Shown in pieces: positions 25,931-40,141 of a DNA stretch of 64,000 nucleotides (its first letter is position 1; each line of letters begins with the position of its first letter). The DNA is from Anniella stebbinsi (Eukaryota > Chordata > Lepidosauria > Squamata > Anniellidae). The translations under genes were made by a program, and so were the position numbers. The DNA is taken from NCBI GenBank assembly GCA_029215795.1, contig JARDYH010000007.1:66394763-66458762 (forward strand), in the 5' to 3' direction. Below the pieces are notes generated by a model. It did no database searches. It saw only the letters and a list, made by a program, of their open reading frames with translations, and was not told the DNA's origin.

Positions 25931-28900
25931 CACTTCAACCTTCTAGAACAGGGAGAAATTGCACAAAAGCTGAGAAACCACTCAATATTAATAGCTGAGA
26001 GAAAGGGGTGGGGCTAAGTGAAGGGAACATGGCCTTCCGGGGATCCCAGAGGGCGGGACATGGCCCCTGGGCCTGAGATTCTGCACCCCTAATCTATGTG
26101 TTTAAAAAATAACATTATATTAAAATGTGTTGCCTAACCAAGGACACCTTTTTAGCAAAAATGTTTTCAATCAATTAAAGACTGAAGATATACAATGTAA
26201 CCTTCAAACAAATGTTGCTGAATATGCCCTTATCTATCCGAAATCTGAAATAGAGTGTCTTTGTCTGCCCATCACAACTGTATTTATTTAAATATTATAT
26301 TTACATTCCCCAACCCTTGCTGACATATGTCCTCTGAGCAGTTTACAAAACCAATATTGTATCATATGCAAGACAATAAACAACAAAAAGGTATGGGATG
26401 GTCTCCCAAGACTGAATGCTCCTTGGAAGAAAAGAAGGAAAAAGCAGAACTCCTCAGCACAAAGAACTAGTTAGCTAAACAGAAGCACAAAACTAGAGCC
26501 AACTCTAGTTAATCCTCCATTAAACACAAGAAATACAATCTTATATTACCATGTTTTATTGGTGGAGACAAGTAATGCTCCCCTGCTGCAAGTATCTCAT
26601 GACTAAATTATCTTCCCTGTTTGTTCTATACCATTCTTATGCAAAATTAAACACATCCCAACTGAGCACTTCCCTTACAACATACTGCAAATTAACCTAA
26701 TTTAAGGGGTGTTTGTTGCTGCAAACAACATTTGTGCTGTTTGTATTTAATGCTAACTTTCAGCCAGTGTGGTTTAAGTAGTCAGAATTACACAATGCTG
26801 AAAATCACTTTTAATAAAGCAAACGCCAAATGACCCTGAAGCACAGCGGCACAAGGGGTGCCGCTTCAGTCCGTTGAATATACTGTACATGTAACAATGG
26901 GGAAAGGATTTCCTCACAGAGTTGTAAATTTTCTCACTACACCACAGCGGCTCAAGTGTAGAAAATCTCTGAAATGGGTCATTTGTATCTTTGGAAAGGC
27001 TGATTTAAGCTTTTAACCATCTGGATCCGAAACATTTAATCTCAAGCAACAGATGGGCTATTCTTAAATGAAGGGTGTACATGAGTTTCCAGGCCATGCG
27101 CACCAACCCCAGAGTCACCCTATGTCTGGATCCCTTTGGAAATTTGGTACAAGGAGGCATGATGCACATAGGCACTGCTATTTGCATGACCCCCATTTTT
27201 GGTCCTATACTGAGAAAAAGCGCTTAAGTCCTCCTAAAACAAATGAGCATTGCAAAGCAGCAAAGTATTCTTCCCAGCAGATAGAACCCACACCACTGGC
27301 TAAGTAAAGATCCAATACAAGGCATGTGTTTTAAAAAGCAAAACAAAATACTATTTCTTCAATTTACTTTTAGTATAATAGTACTCAATTTATTCTGCAA
27401 TACTTCCAACGTTAGCAAGAACCCATAAAAGTGAAATGGATGTTCGAGTTTAAGTAAACATATGGCAAAACTTATGACAAAATGTATGACATATTAGTAG
27501 CCTGCCATCTCCCTATCTCTAAAGGGTGTTTGTGTGTTTAACTCACCACCATTCTTCCAGATCAGTAAAAGAATGTACAAATTCCCTTGCAGTTCTCTTG
27601 ATAAAATAAGGCAGAAACAGAAGGATTTCTGCTCATATACCCATATACTTCTACAGTTGTCTCTATCAAGTAATAGAGCCCTAGTGCTACTTCAAATAGT
27701 TCTCCAGAGGTTCCCTTGTTTTTGAAAGTGGATTTTCAAATTAATACAGGGGCTGCAATGGGAAAGGGATGACCCTAAGAAATCCCAGTGCATGCACTAA
27801 AATCTATCACTCAGCTCTTTAGATCTCACCTGGGAAATCTGCTACTGATGGTACAGAAATCAAGAGAACGGGTAGGATTTTGTATTATTATTTTAAAGCA
27901 CTTGTATAATGTTATTTAAACTTCAAAGTGTTGTTCTTCCTGGTAAGATGGACAACAGCATCACTCTTACCCAACTCCCATTTACTTTAACAGGCTTATA
28001 TAGCCAAACATTTTTGCTAACACAGAATGCATTGAAAGCACTAAGTGCTCAAGCCACAACTTCTGTAAGGCATTACAAAATCTATGTAAGGCAGAAGATT
28101 AATGTGCACATGCAGATTATAAATACAACATGCACAAACTCTTGTACAAATGCCCCCTTGCTTCATTTGTCCAGAGCTTTCCCAAAGAAGAGCTGATATC
28201 AACATTAGTTCATACAACAGAATGAGATGTGTATCTTTACATTCAACTGAGTCATTCACGATAGTATCACCTTTTCCAAGAGAAAGAAAAAAACTAATCT
28301 TGCTTCTTCACCCAAGCAAAATTTTCAAGTACTACTCAACAAGGTGCATCTCCTGTGATATGCCTAACGTGAGGCATACGGAAATCCCATGTTTCTATTC
28401 TTATCTAGTTCCTAAGTTTTGCAAATAATGTTACACCCAAACACATAACCAGATTTGTGATCAGAAAGTCTCACATACATTTTAAATGAAGCATATATGT
28501 TTGATCAACCCCCTTTCCTCCAGCTTTTAAGAACAATGGAATTCTCTGTTTACATATAAATAGGAAGCCTTTTAATGTAACTTAGAAGCACCAACTTAGA
28601 AGGAAAAACAAATAGTATAGCTATTAATTTACAAGAACTTTCACAATTTAATATATAGGAATCCTATTACCCCACAAATTTAGCTTTAAAAAAGGATCTA
28701 TCTATTAAATCCATGTGCTGGAACCTTCTGTTCACCTTGCTCTGGGGGTGGTCAGTTCACAAGCACACATATTCACCATAAAAAATGAAAGGTTACAAGG
28801 GGAAAAATGCTATTTCAACATCCAAACAATTAGTTAGCAATAGCCTCTTACATTAAATCCTAGCATGTGCCACTAAAATAATCGCAAAAGCAACATTTGA

Positions 28901-29509
28901 ACTTGTTATATAGGAGCAAGGATCCAAGAGTTATTTTAGATTAGCCCAGGGCTTTCACAAGCCCAGTGGATTTTTTTTTTTTGTTTACTGATATTTCTGC
29001 CTTGAAACAAAAGGTGTCCATATTGCTATATCACAGGCTGTAATGGAAACTCCCTTCGTGCTCAAATGTAATTTCCCATGCAGCCTGGAGATCAAAGTAA
29101 TTTTTCCTAACCACAAAAAAACCCAAAGGGGTTGAAGGGACTGTCTGCCACTAGATAAAGTACTTCAATTTCTGGCAATAGAGCTACTCAGCATCTTTCA
29201 TCACCACTCAGCAAAATCTTAAATGTGCATGTTACCAAGAGGTCCCTGCTCCCCTTTCCCATCCAGATAACTTTTTCTCTTGGACTGATTTTTAAAGAGA
29301 ATAAAGGGCATTATTTCTGTCACCTCTTTGCCTTAGTCTCCTAGACCACCAAATGGGATTCTGTCCAATTGCTTTCTTCTTCAAGCGACATTGCTCCCCA
29401 TCTTTGCCAGCAGTTAATTAAACATGTAAATGAGAAAGAAAAGGGGGTAATATCTACTCTAGTAGCATTTTATACTTCTCCCACTTAACCTAGGAGTTTC
29501 CACAGAGTT

Positions 29510-31088
29510 TCCCTAGGGGATGAAAATGAAAATCTTTTTGACTGCCTAAATGTAGAAGGGGAGGAAACAGACCATGAGTATATGATGGAACATGATAGCG
29601 AATCAAAGAGGCCTAAGTGCCATAGCCAAAGATGCACACGACAGAGACATAGGTATTTCTATGCAAATGCTAGCATCCTCCAAGCCAAAATGGAAGAGTT
29701 CGACTGCCTGGTTTTAAAGGTGAATCTAGAGATAGTGGGCATTACGGACCTGGTGGAATGGAGGGAATCAGCGAGATATGGTCATCTCTGGGTATAAACT
29801 CCACAGGAAGGACAAGGAAGGTGTTACTCTGTATATCGAAGAGGGCATACTGTCAAACAGACTAAAACACCTAAAAGGGGTAGACTCTTCCACAGAAGCT
29901 CTTTGGGTGAAAATACCAGGCTCCAAAACTAATTTAGTACTAACAACGTGCTATTGTCCCCCAGACCACGATGCTCAGGGTGACCTAGAGATGAAAAACG
30001 AAATTAGGGAGGCCTTCAAATGGGGAAGTGTTGTAATAATGGTTTACTTCTAATTACCCCACATGTTCCAGTTATGACAAAGAGGTTAAATTTCCCAGTC
30101 CTAAACAGTTGTGCCCTAGAACAGATGGTCATGGAACAGACCAGACTGGAGGCGACCCTGGATTTCATCCTAAATGGTGTCACCCAGGACCTAGTACAAG
30201 ATGTAAATGTTGTTCAAACAATTGGAAACTGTGACCACAGTGCCATCAGATTTTATAGATATTTAAGTGGAAAATTGCCGAGGAAGTCCAACACCATCAC
30301 ATTTGACTTCAAAAGAGAAGACTTCTCTAAAATGAGGGAACTGGCAAAAGGAAGTTGAAAGGTGGAGTCAAGAGGGTTAAATCCCTTCAAAATGCTTAAA
30401 ACCACAATAATAGCTCAGCTAAAATGTATACCACAGGTTAGGAAAGGTAGCACCAAGTCCAAGAGGTCACCAGCATGGTTAATGAGCAATGTCAAAGAAG
30501 CTATTAGAGAAAAGTGGGCTTCCTTCAGAAAATGGAGGAAAATATAAGAGAGCACGAGTGAGAAAAACAAAAGAGAGCACAAGCTTGCACAAAGGCAATA
30601 CAAGCAGACAATAAAAGATGTAAAAGCATCTTTAAATATATCAGAAGCAGAAAACTAGCTAGGTAGGCAGTTGGACCATTAGATGACAATGGAGTTAAAA
30701 GAACAATAAAGGCACATAAAGAGATTGCAGAGAAGCTGAATTAATTCTTCTCATCGGTCGTCACTGCAGAAGATATAAGACAGATACCAGTGCTTGAAGT
30801 GGTGTTTTCAAGGAAGGGAGTCTGAGGAACTGAGGCAAATAGTGGTGACAAAAGATGAAGTTCTCACCCTTATTGATAAATTCAAAGCAAATAAATCACC
30901 AGTCCAGATGGTATCCATCCTGGAGTTCTCAAAGAACTCAAATATGAAATTGTTGATCTTCTAACCAAAATATGCACTCATGTCTTGTGGATTTCCTGTT
31001 GAAAGCTGGTTGGCCGCTGTGTGAAAAGAATGCTGGACTAGATGGACCCTTGGTCTGATCCAGAATGGCTCTTCTTATGTTCTTATGT
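29510..31088 (+). mobile_element. CR1-like LINE, internally deleted
   Basis: Frames in order show an endonuclease-like start (YANASILQAKMEEFDCLVLK, then EIVGITDLVEWRES, YKLHRKDKEGVTLYIEEGI, ALWVKIPG), a later endonuclease part (LEATLDFILNGVTQDLV, NCDHSAIRFY) and the linker before the reverse transcriptase (SPAWLMSNVKEAIREKW). Most of the reverse transcriptase is missing: near 30975 it jumps to the 3' end (tggttggccgctgtgtgaaa, gctggactagatggaccctt, tcttatgttcttatgtt). Multiple shifts and stops. It is in the ARHGAP35 intron, antisense to the gene. Confidence 0.85.
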
Positions 31089-33335
31089 TGAATCTTCTTA
31101 TTCAGTAGAGGATATTAGTTATTGGGCAGAATAGAAATGTAATAAACAATAAACTTTCCATTGCAACAGAAACATGCTTTTTGCTGCAAAACATCTGAAA
31201 ATCCAATGTCATACCTTTAGTGTAATGGTGGGATAAATCTGCTTCCAATAATTAAAGAGCTATTTTTACTAACAAGGCTTTTTAAGCCTTTTTGTATCAC
31301 CAAAGAAGAATGCTAAGAATTCCCACTGTACAGCTTGGGTATATCTGGATGCCAATTAAGATGCAAAAGCATACACACCAAGTTCTGCGGTTCGTTATCA
31401 CCCTGTACTCTTTAACTCTTTTCACTCTGCTTAATCACTCAATAATGCAAGGCACTGCTACTGTACAACGTCTATTCATTTTAACCAGGCTCATTTCAAA
31501 TCGAGCCCTATATTGAATTCTACAGGGACAAACTTTTTCTCCCTATGACTTATACGTAATGCACTTTTTTGTCATCTATACTTTTACCTTGCAGTGTTAC
31601 CATTCAATAAGATATAAATAAGGTCTTCCTTCGCTTTTCTATATTAAGAAAAACTAACCAAGCAGAGTCTATCAAATTAAACACATCTGTCACTAGCAAA
31701 GAAAATCTTGTTTTTCTCATCAAAATTCAAGTAGCAAGAGAAAATATAAAGATCCACTTCTGACGCTATTATTCACATCCTTATTATAACTCCAAACAAA
31801 TTCTTAGGGGAGAAGAACTGAGCCTTAAATGTGTAAGAATTGGGCAAATAATCTGAAGTATTCTATAGCTCGCTTAAGCATTACAATAACTGTGATATAA
31901 GAACACTTTGAAGCATCTAACAGCTCAGATGGTAGAAGACTTGGAGAGTAGCCAAGCAGCCTGGACTCTCTCCCCAGCTGGTCATTAAATCAAACTAATG
32001 GGGGGGTGGGGAGAGATCCAGGCTCTAGTTTAACAATATCTAAAGACATTATACTCTGCATTCCCCACATTCAGTGGTATCTGCAGTAGACAAAAATATT
32101 TTCAAAAGGGACAGGTAAATCCACTGTTGAAAAGAACTGTTAAGGACTTTTGCGATTATTAACAGGCAGCTAGCATTTAGCCTCCAAAATGACAAGCTGT
32201 AAATTTAGCATCCAAGTTAAAGGTGGCAATCCACTGGGAAATGTTACCTGCACAAACCCCAGTGAAATAAATAGGTGATGCGTGCAAGCATAGCTCTCAC
32301 TTCCCTTCCATTTCAGATGGACTTACAATCAAGATGTTCCCAGCAGACTGAGAACCAAATCTGCTAACAGCTCAACTAACAAGAGGCTGACATTTTCCTA
32401 CAGTCAAGAATTCTTCTGATATTCTCTATCAACAGAACCAGAATGAAATTCAGGACAAACAAGAAATCTACTAATCCAATGAGGGAAGATCCCATAAAAA
32501 TAGCAGCACTTCCAAACCCAGAGAAATATGACAATCCTTGTATCACTTCAGCTTTTCACATAAGATGATGCTGAGATGGCTTTCTGGTAGCCTTCCCTAA
32601 ACTGGCTAAGGATGATGTATGTTGTAGTCCCAACATATCTGGAAGGCACCAGGTAGGGAGATGCTATTAGTAGAAGATAGACTAAGCCGGACCAGGTAAC
32701 TTTAGAGGGGCGCAACCTCCAGACCTGCCTGTGGACCACATTCTTGCTGCTATGGTGCTGCTGAATTCAATGGTGTGGTGGACAACTTAAAAACAATCCA
32801 AATTTGTCATTTCTTAGGCTGTGTAGCAGTATGCTGACATGATATGGCTGCAAACTCCCTACTGTTTTTTTGCCAGCAGACAAAAGGACCGGGTGCTGAG
32901 CACATATGACCCACAGGCCGTATGTTGCCCATTCCTGGACTAAGCAAAACTCAACTTCAGCCCCAAATACTTAAGAAATGGGCACTAGGCCTCTTGCCAG
33001 TCCCCACCTAACCTGAACCACCTCAGAATCTATAAAAAATTGAAAGACCTTCAACTCTAATAGTTCTATACACATACCAGTAACTTATCTGGGTTATGAA
33101 CAAAGCTCTCTATTATAGGAATGTAGGGTTTTTCACAATCACTTGACACTGAGCTTTTCAGCAAGTTGAAGAGATTTTTTAAAAAGATATTAAGCATCTC
33201 TGAAGATGACTTAGATTTAAAGCTAAAAGACGGCCCCATATAGTCCGCAACCCCATTGTGTAGTCAAACAAAATCCAAATAGAATAATCTTCATTACCTC
33301 TGTAAAATGATAAGGCTTTAGTGAATTCTCAAGGA

Positions 33336-33478
33336 TGGTCTTCCCCAACCTGATAACCTGCATATGTGTTGGACTATAACTCCCATTATCACCAGCCAGT
33401 ATGGTTACTGGTCACATTGCCTGTGTATTTTGAAAGTTACAGTCCAACACATCTGAAGGGCACCACATTGCAGAGGTC
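33336..33478. mobile_element. Foldback MITE ('cctccagatgt' family)
   Basis: Left half gtcttccccaacctgataac...gttggactataactccca; right half agtccaacacatctgaaggg. Diverged copy. Confidence 0.7.
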
Positions 33479-33567
33479 TGCTCTAGTTGGAAGTTCACAA
33501 AAACATGGAACAGCTACCACAAATCTCCCTCTACTTGCCCTTAATATTTGAACATGGATAATATCTT

Positions 33568-33975
33568 TAATAATAATAATAATAATAATAATATATTTCT
33601 TGCCCATCTCTTCCTTTGGATCAAGGTGGGGAACATTAGTACAACAATACAATATAAATCAAATACATAAAATTAATTAAAAGAGCATATAAAATCAATA
33701 TAATATCAAAATAACAAGCAGGACATCATAAAATTCTTATATAGCTGTCTTAAACTCAGAGAGAGTGTTGTTGACGAATCTCCTCCGGCAGGCCATTCCA
33801 CAGTCTGGGGGCAACAGAAGAAAAGGTTCTCTGGATAACAGTTGTCAGTCTAGTTTTGGCTGACTGAAGTAAGTTCTCCCCAGAGGACCTGAGTGTGCGG
33901 GGCGGATTGTACAGAAGAAGGTGATCCCGCAGATATTAAGGGTCAAGACACTTGAATCTCTCCAGATAAAAGATG
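33568..33975 (-). mobile_element. LINE 3' region (L2-like), antisense
   Basis: Opens with TAA repeats, then ttggatcaaggtggggaaca, ggcaggccattccacagtct and ccccagaggacctgagtgtg. These are reverse complements of the LINE 3' region also present antisense at 61561-62290. Confidence 0.7.
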
Positions 33976-35331
33976 CCAATAAAATGTTAAAGTAGTGAAG
34001 AAGCAAAAGGCAAAAAAAAAAAAAGTTAAGTATCTAAATACTCTGTATTCTATAGTGAATTTAAAATCAGAATAGATTATCAGAAATGAAGGATCAGATA
34101 AAATACAGCAAAATCAAATCATTTTTAAAAAATAAATATTCAATCATCCCAGTTTCAAAGTTCATGTAGGTTATTTTCCGTAGCAAATTATTAAGCAGCG
34201 AGATAATTTGATTTAGCCAAGATATTGGCTGATCAGATTTTCAGGCACTGGCTGTTTAAAATCCGACCACTAAACCTATTCCAGTGCCTATTGGTTAACC
34301 TCTCCACAGGGACATCATTGTAATGCGCTCCCTACCATCACTACCACCACTACCACATTGCATTTAAATAAGCCAACAATGTCATGGTCAAAGGAGCATA
34401 TCAAAGACTTCTGAAATATAACGAAGTTACAGAGCTCTATTATCAGTAACAGTATTTGAAGTTTTATTCCTACAAGCTACCCTAAAACCACAGCTCTGTA
34501 AGGCTTAACACTGTGGATGGAAGTTATGATACCCTTCAATAAGCCTGATCTGTGAACCTCTCTGAATATCAAATGAGTGCCATTTTATACAGACGTTCAA
34601 GCAAAAGCATGGTGCTTAGTGTGGCTCCTGCCTTTTATATACTGCTTTCATACTGCTATATCCTGCTTGGTGTAGATCTGGCCTTAGATCCAGTCATCAA
34701 AGATAAAATGCAATAATGGTTTATTGCAATATATTAACAGCAAAATATCAGTTTTTTTAAAAAAAGACTGAAACACAACAACAGCAAACCCATCCATGTA
34801 TATCATTTTTCTGCCTTGTAAAGAAGTGCACAAAAAATACTAGTCTCCAAAAGAGGTTTACTAGCCTGCTAGGGGTTGGTAGAGGGAAATGGTGTGCTCC
34901 ATTTCTATGCTGGGCTTAGAAAACTTTTGTGAACCACTCAGGGATCTGGGCTATTGGGCAGTACAGAAACATAGTAAATAATATTTTTTTAAAAAACTGG
35001 AGAGGCTTCCCTTGTCCAGCAGTCCGTTTGGTTTCTATGCTGGACACAGAGCCAAATACCTCTTCCACCAGTCTGCTCACTCACCTGCATGAAATTCTAC
35101 GAATTCACCTGAATGCAATTTCCGGGCACTTATGCCTACCAGTCTAGAGCTTAAATACAAGGCTGTCTCTCTCCACCCACCCCCCACCCCCTGCCATATG
35201 CAGGGCTGTGCAGAGCTGGTAATCATGTCCGTTCTACATAACACCTTCATATTAAACCTGTTCTACAACACCTCAAGGCACATATATCCCCACCCCGCAT
35301 GCGGCATGGCACTCTGGAGCTAGTAGTCTGA

Positions 35332-35429
35332 CCGTCGTATTCACGACGGACAGCTTCTGCGCTGTTTCCACAAGGCAGGCTCCTCGCTTCTCGATGGGCC
35401 GCTTACGCTACGGAAGAAGTAGCGTAAGC
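35332..35429. other. Two CpG-containing hairpins
   Basis: ccgtcgtattcacgacgg (35332-35349) pairs over 7 bp. gcttacgctac (35401-35411) pairs perfectly with gtagcgtaagc (35419-35429) around a 7-base loop. They sit in an unusually GC-rich patch of an AT-rich intron. They may be the remains of a palindromic transposon; no function is claimed. Confidence 0.6.
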
Positions 35430-36954
35430 TGGGGGGGACCTCCTCGTCAGAGTGTCCCCTCAAAATCATGGGCCCCGGGGCAACTGGCCCCACTGCCCCC
35501 CCCTCTGCATGCCCCTGCATATCTGTCATGTGTTTTATTCCTTCTTTACTTAACGTCCAACTTACGTCTCCTTCACATAACTAAATCAAGGCACTTTACA
35601 ATTACAACAAGTAGGAAATATAAATATACGTTTCAGTGTCCACGTTTGCATTTGATGCCTCCAATTCATATCAAATATTGGTCTTCATGATGACAGGATA
35701 GAATATGAAAATTAAAATCACCTAGGATGAGTTCTCTCCATCCATCTCAAAGTGCAAGACAGCCAAGTCATTGCTCAGGCATAAATTAGACTGACTGATA
35801 CAGCAAGAAAGATTCCCATTGCTGCACAGGGGACAAGCGTGACGGCCAGTTCCTGTCTCCCAATAAAAGCTCTGCACCCTCACACACTATACTACTGAGT
35901 GCATTTCAAACAGCAGAACACAGAGCCTGAGAGAGAGGAGACAGACAAGAATACCCCAAAGCACTACAGTAACCTCCAACTAATTGAGCAATATTCTTAG
36001 CCCACGAAAAGCCCTACTCACTCCCTACCAGAAACAGGGAAAAGATACCACATGATCTAGAAATGTTTAGCAAATACCGAGAAACTGGGGAAGAGAAATG
36101 GAAGAGTCAATTTCTTTCAAAACTGTGCAACACCCTGAAAAACTGATAGTTTTTCAAACAAACTAATATCTACGAATGAGATTACTGAACTGTTTAATTC
36201 AGCCCACAGATGCAAAACGTTGAAGGAATAATGTTTTATTGAAGCCAATTAAAAGGCATCACTTTATCATGTTTGGTGTTCCCATCTCTTGAAACATATG
36301 CCAGATACGCTAATTCTCTGCGAGTTTAGATTTGCCAGTAGTCCATTAGAGCCTTATATCACAAGGGCATGGACAATATCAGAGTCAGGTAACAGAATTT
36401 CCACTTGTGTCCCAAACAAAGGCAAAACTCTTCCTTGGCTTCAATTAATAGAATAGTGGAGAATTAAAACTCATATATATAGGTGTGCCTGCCACATTCT
36501 GTACTGCAGAGAAAACATTTCAAAAAATCACCTGCTGTGACAGACAGAATAATGAAGAACATTTGCTGCTGTCAAATGAGATATGCAAGGAGACTAGGAT
36601 ATTGTAGGCACTACGCAGGAAAAATGGATGTTACTTTACCTCTACATTAATAGCATATGATATCACCAATATATCTACCTCTATCCCACCACCCCTATTT
36701 CAAATATTAACATTGAGTAGAAGAAAATGTATAATTATTTGGTGGAGAAGAGGAATATTAAACAAACAAAACTTAAGGTATTCTACAAGAATAGGAGTAG
36801 TACTGTCCATTATAGTTTTTCTAAGGCCACTAGATATAAAACATTTCCAACTATTGAGGGGCTCTCATATAAGCCAGTCGTTTTGAAGTACATACCTTGC
36901 ACACTGGTACCTCAAACCCTAAACACTTCTGCTCACACAGGCTGCCGAAACACC

Positions 36955-37035
36955 ACTGTTGTGTCATGGTAATGTATGCTCTCCAGACGGACAGGCGGGT
37001 AAGAAATAAATTGTTATTATTATTATTATTTATGC
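36955..37035 (+). mobile_element. Short LINE/SINE tail with (TTA)n
   Basis: gacggacaggcgggtaagaa, ataaattg and a TTATTA run match the end of the L2-like tail seen elsewhere. Only the last 80 bases or so. Confidence 0.4.
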
Positions 37036-37942
37036 TTAGCCCAGGCACTACTACATACTGTTCTTGGCTGCTGGTACAACTCAGTTCTAAAATAAGGCAG
37101 CTAATGTATCTCTGGGCATAAAATTAATAATACTTGTCTCAGAAAAGCAACCTTTTAACCACAACCAGCAAGTACTAGCAACAAAAACTGAAGGAACCTT
37201 CACGTTCAGAAGCAGTACACCTCTGAATACCAGACACTGGGGGAAACCAACTTAAGAGAATGATTGCTTCCATGCCCTGCTTGTGAGCTAGCCATAGCCA
37301 GTTGGATGGCCACGTTTGGAAGCAGAATACTGGACTATTTGGTTGGATCTAGCAAGGCTGTTCCTACACTTTTACTAAACAGCTGCTTTTTGATACACAT
37401 GTCAACTGAAGAATGGATGCATGCTCATTTTTTCATCTGCATAGTAATGTGCAAATGCTTTTATTAAATTTATCCAACACTCTCCAAGGAACTATAGGAT
37501 TGCTCTCTCAATGGCTTCTTTTTATTTGCCTCATTCCTTATCCTTCATCTCTTTTACCACACCACCCAATTTCCCTCTACACCCCTAAGGACTAGAGAAC
37601 AAGGTGGGGGGAAATGGATTCGTGTGGGTTTATTTTTTTAAAACCAAATCAGATTTTTTAAATGTCAGTTATATTAAAGTATCTCATAAAATATGCTGTT
37701 TTAAAATTAAGAATGCAACACAAATATATTAAATTCTATATTCATAGGCTCTGATCCATCTGAAGCTAGTCATGACAAATGTCTCATTCAAACCAATATA
37801 ATCACAGCTAATTTAAGTCCCAGCCTTTCTAGGGGACTTAGTCAGAACTAACTTCAATTGGATTGTGAACAAATTCTCTTAAAATTGAACTCTTGACCCA
37901 TAATCAAACCGATTGAGTTAAATATATTTATTTGCTTAAAAA

Positions 37943-38091
37943 AGCATTCCCCAACCTGATGCCCACCAGTTGTGCTAGATTACATCTCCCATCACCCCCA
38001 GCCAGCATGCCCAGAGGCTATGCTGGCTGGGGATGACGGGAGTTGTAGCAGCCCAGCACATCCGAAGGGCACGATGTTGGGGGAGGATGGC
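37943..38091. mobile_element. Foldback MITE ('cctccagatgt' family)
   Basis: attccccaacctgatgccca...gattacatctcccatcaccc is mirrored by gggatgacgggagttgtagc...catccgaagggcac. Confidence 0.75.
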
Positions 38092-39540
38092 TTAAAGCCT
38101 GCTTTTCTTTATAAAGAACAAAGTGGGGCAAAAAAATAACTTTTGAGGTCAAACCTTATAAATAAGTTAGATATTGTAATTCTGTTTCTTCAAATGGTGA
38201 ACATTTAGTTACTGTAGACCAAACAGGATGAATGCTTAGTTTAGATGAAAAATAGCCATGACAAGAGTTACCAGCCCTTGCTTCTGGAGAGTTCTGGGCA
38301 CTTCACCTTGAAATAAATCATCTTGCTTAGTGTTCTTTCCTATGCAGAATATGCCACACAAAAATCCTTGATTTCACAATTACCAAAATCAAAAGTCATA
38401 TTGGGTGCATGACTAGAGGCTTTGCATTATGCCTACGGGTAGTATAAAGGCTCAATTTAGTTGCAAACAGACATGTTTTAATTATCCTAGCAACCAATTT
38501 GTATGCATACATGTTCAGGAAATAAATGACTTGGAAAGCTGGAAGTTTGATTTAGATCAATTATTTAAATCACCTTGATTTAAAAAATCAATTCACCCTG
38601 GAGACATATTTCTAAAAATGAAAGACTGGATTCTTGGAAGCATTAAAGTTTTCACATGATGCATCTTACCCACAACAACTAAAGTTAGTCTAGTGCTGCT
38701 ATCACACATTCAGAATTACACTTTCTCATGTACAGGCCCAAAAGAAACTGCCTATGTTAGACCTTTCCACAAAGAAGAGGGGGAAATACAGCTTTCCTTT
38801 AGAGAGAAAGCACTGCAACAGTCCTTTAATTACATTTATATTTAAAGGAGAAGTTGGTCCTAATAAAGGAATTGCACTACTGTGAATTTGGGTTCCCCCC
38901 CCCCCAAAGGATCAGAATGGCTGCCTGTGCTTCTTTGTTGCCTATTGACACGACGGCACAATAACCCTAAAAAGGCTAAATAATAATTCATTGGCAACAG
39001 ACTTAGTCTTATTTAGAGAAGACCTGTTGAAATCAAATGGTTTTATGTTAGTCATGACTAACAAGTCTCATTTATTTCAATGGGTCTGCTTTATATCCTA
39101 TGCATGTTTTGACAGAAAAAATCCTACAACTCCCAGCATTCCCCAGACAGCAATATTGTGAGTTGTCATGCTTTTTTCTGTCTAAATATGCATAAGATTG
39201 CACTCTAATTCTGAATTCACTGTTATTTCTGGAAACATTTCATTTATTTTCAGAGAGTATACAAAATAGTTTTAAAGGAAAATGAACTGTATGTCACACT
39301 GCAATTCTCCTGCTGTAAGATTACTACTACTGTTTCCCCCACATGGCAAAACAATCCTTTGTATTTAAAAGGATGCTATCAAGTAAGTCTGTACTTTTGT
39401 TATTTATCTGAAGGAAAAAAAGGAAGCAGGAACAATCTTACTACATAATCTATTTATAGTAAAATAAATAAATAAATCTGGAACTTATTTGCAAGGCTGC
39501 TTGAATGGCTAGAATCCAGCATATCTCAAAGCAGGAGTGC

Positions 39541-39653
39541 GAACCTGTGACCCTCCAGATGGACTACAACTCCCATACTCCCTGACCATTTACCATGTTG
39601 GCTGGAGTTGATGGGACTTGAAGTTCAAAACATCAGACGGGCATCAGGTCGCT
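39541..39653. mobile_element. Foldback MITE ('cctccagatgt' family)
   Basis: gaccctccagatggactaca...ctcccatactccctgacc is mirrored by gttgatgggacttgaagttc...catcagacgggcatcagg. Diverged ends. Confidence 0.65.
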
Positions 39654-40105
39654 TACCTCTCAGATGCTCTCTCTCTATATAAGCCCCAGTACTTATTTAA
39701 ATAATTGTGGGGGGGGGGGAGGCTTGACTCCGTGTGCTGTCCATGCAGGGCCTTTTCTGTAGCTTTAACAACTATGGAATTCTCTTAAGGATGCCTGCCA
39801 ATCCTTTGAATAGAGCCAACTGATTTTATTCTTGCTGTTGCTTTTACTACTTGTTGCAGTTCACTTTGTTTTGATAAATAAATCACATTTACCGTTTTGT
39901 AAATAAATGGTTTTTATCTAACCACTGTTTACAATTTTTTTACTTTATGATCAACTTTTTTGCCAACTGTGGTGACAACACAACTTCAAAAGGCAAAACA
40001 AAGACAGCAAGTTAAATCCTCACCTTGGTGAGTGACCTTTCTAAATAATCATTGCTAAATATTTTAATAGCAGATGAGCAATATACAGTTCACAGCGGCA
40101 CATCC

Positions 40106-40141
40106 GCACATCATGCTAAACCATGGTTTAGCATGATGTGC
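40106..40141. repeat. Perfect 36-bp palindrome
   Basis: The 18-bp arm gcacatcatgctaaacca is followed without spacer by its exact reverse complement, centred on CCATGG. A weak inverted match near 40600-40630 (caccatagttaaatatgata) suggests it may be one end of a larger TIR element. Confidence 0.9.

Noticed and set aside
29582..30547. A run of open frames that could look like a host gene
   Set aside because: Order and motifs (endonuclease block, then the WLMS-KEAIRE linker) match a CR1 LINE, and the frames are broken.
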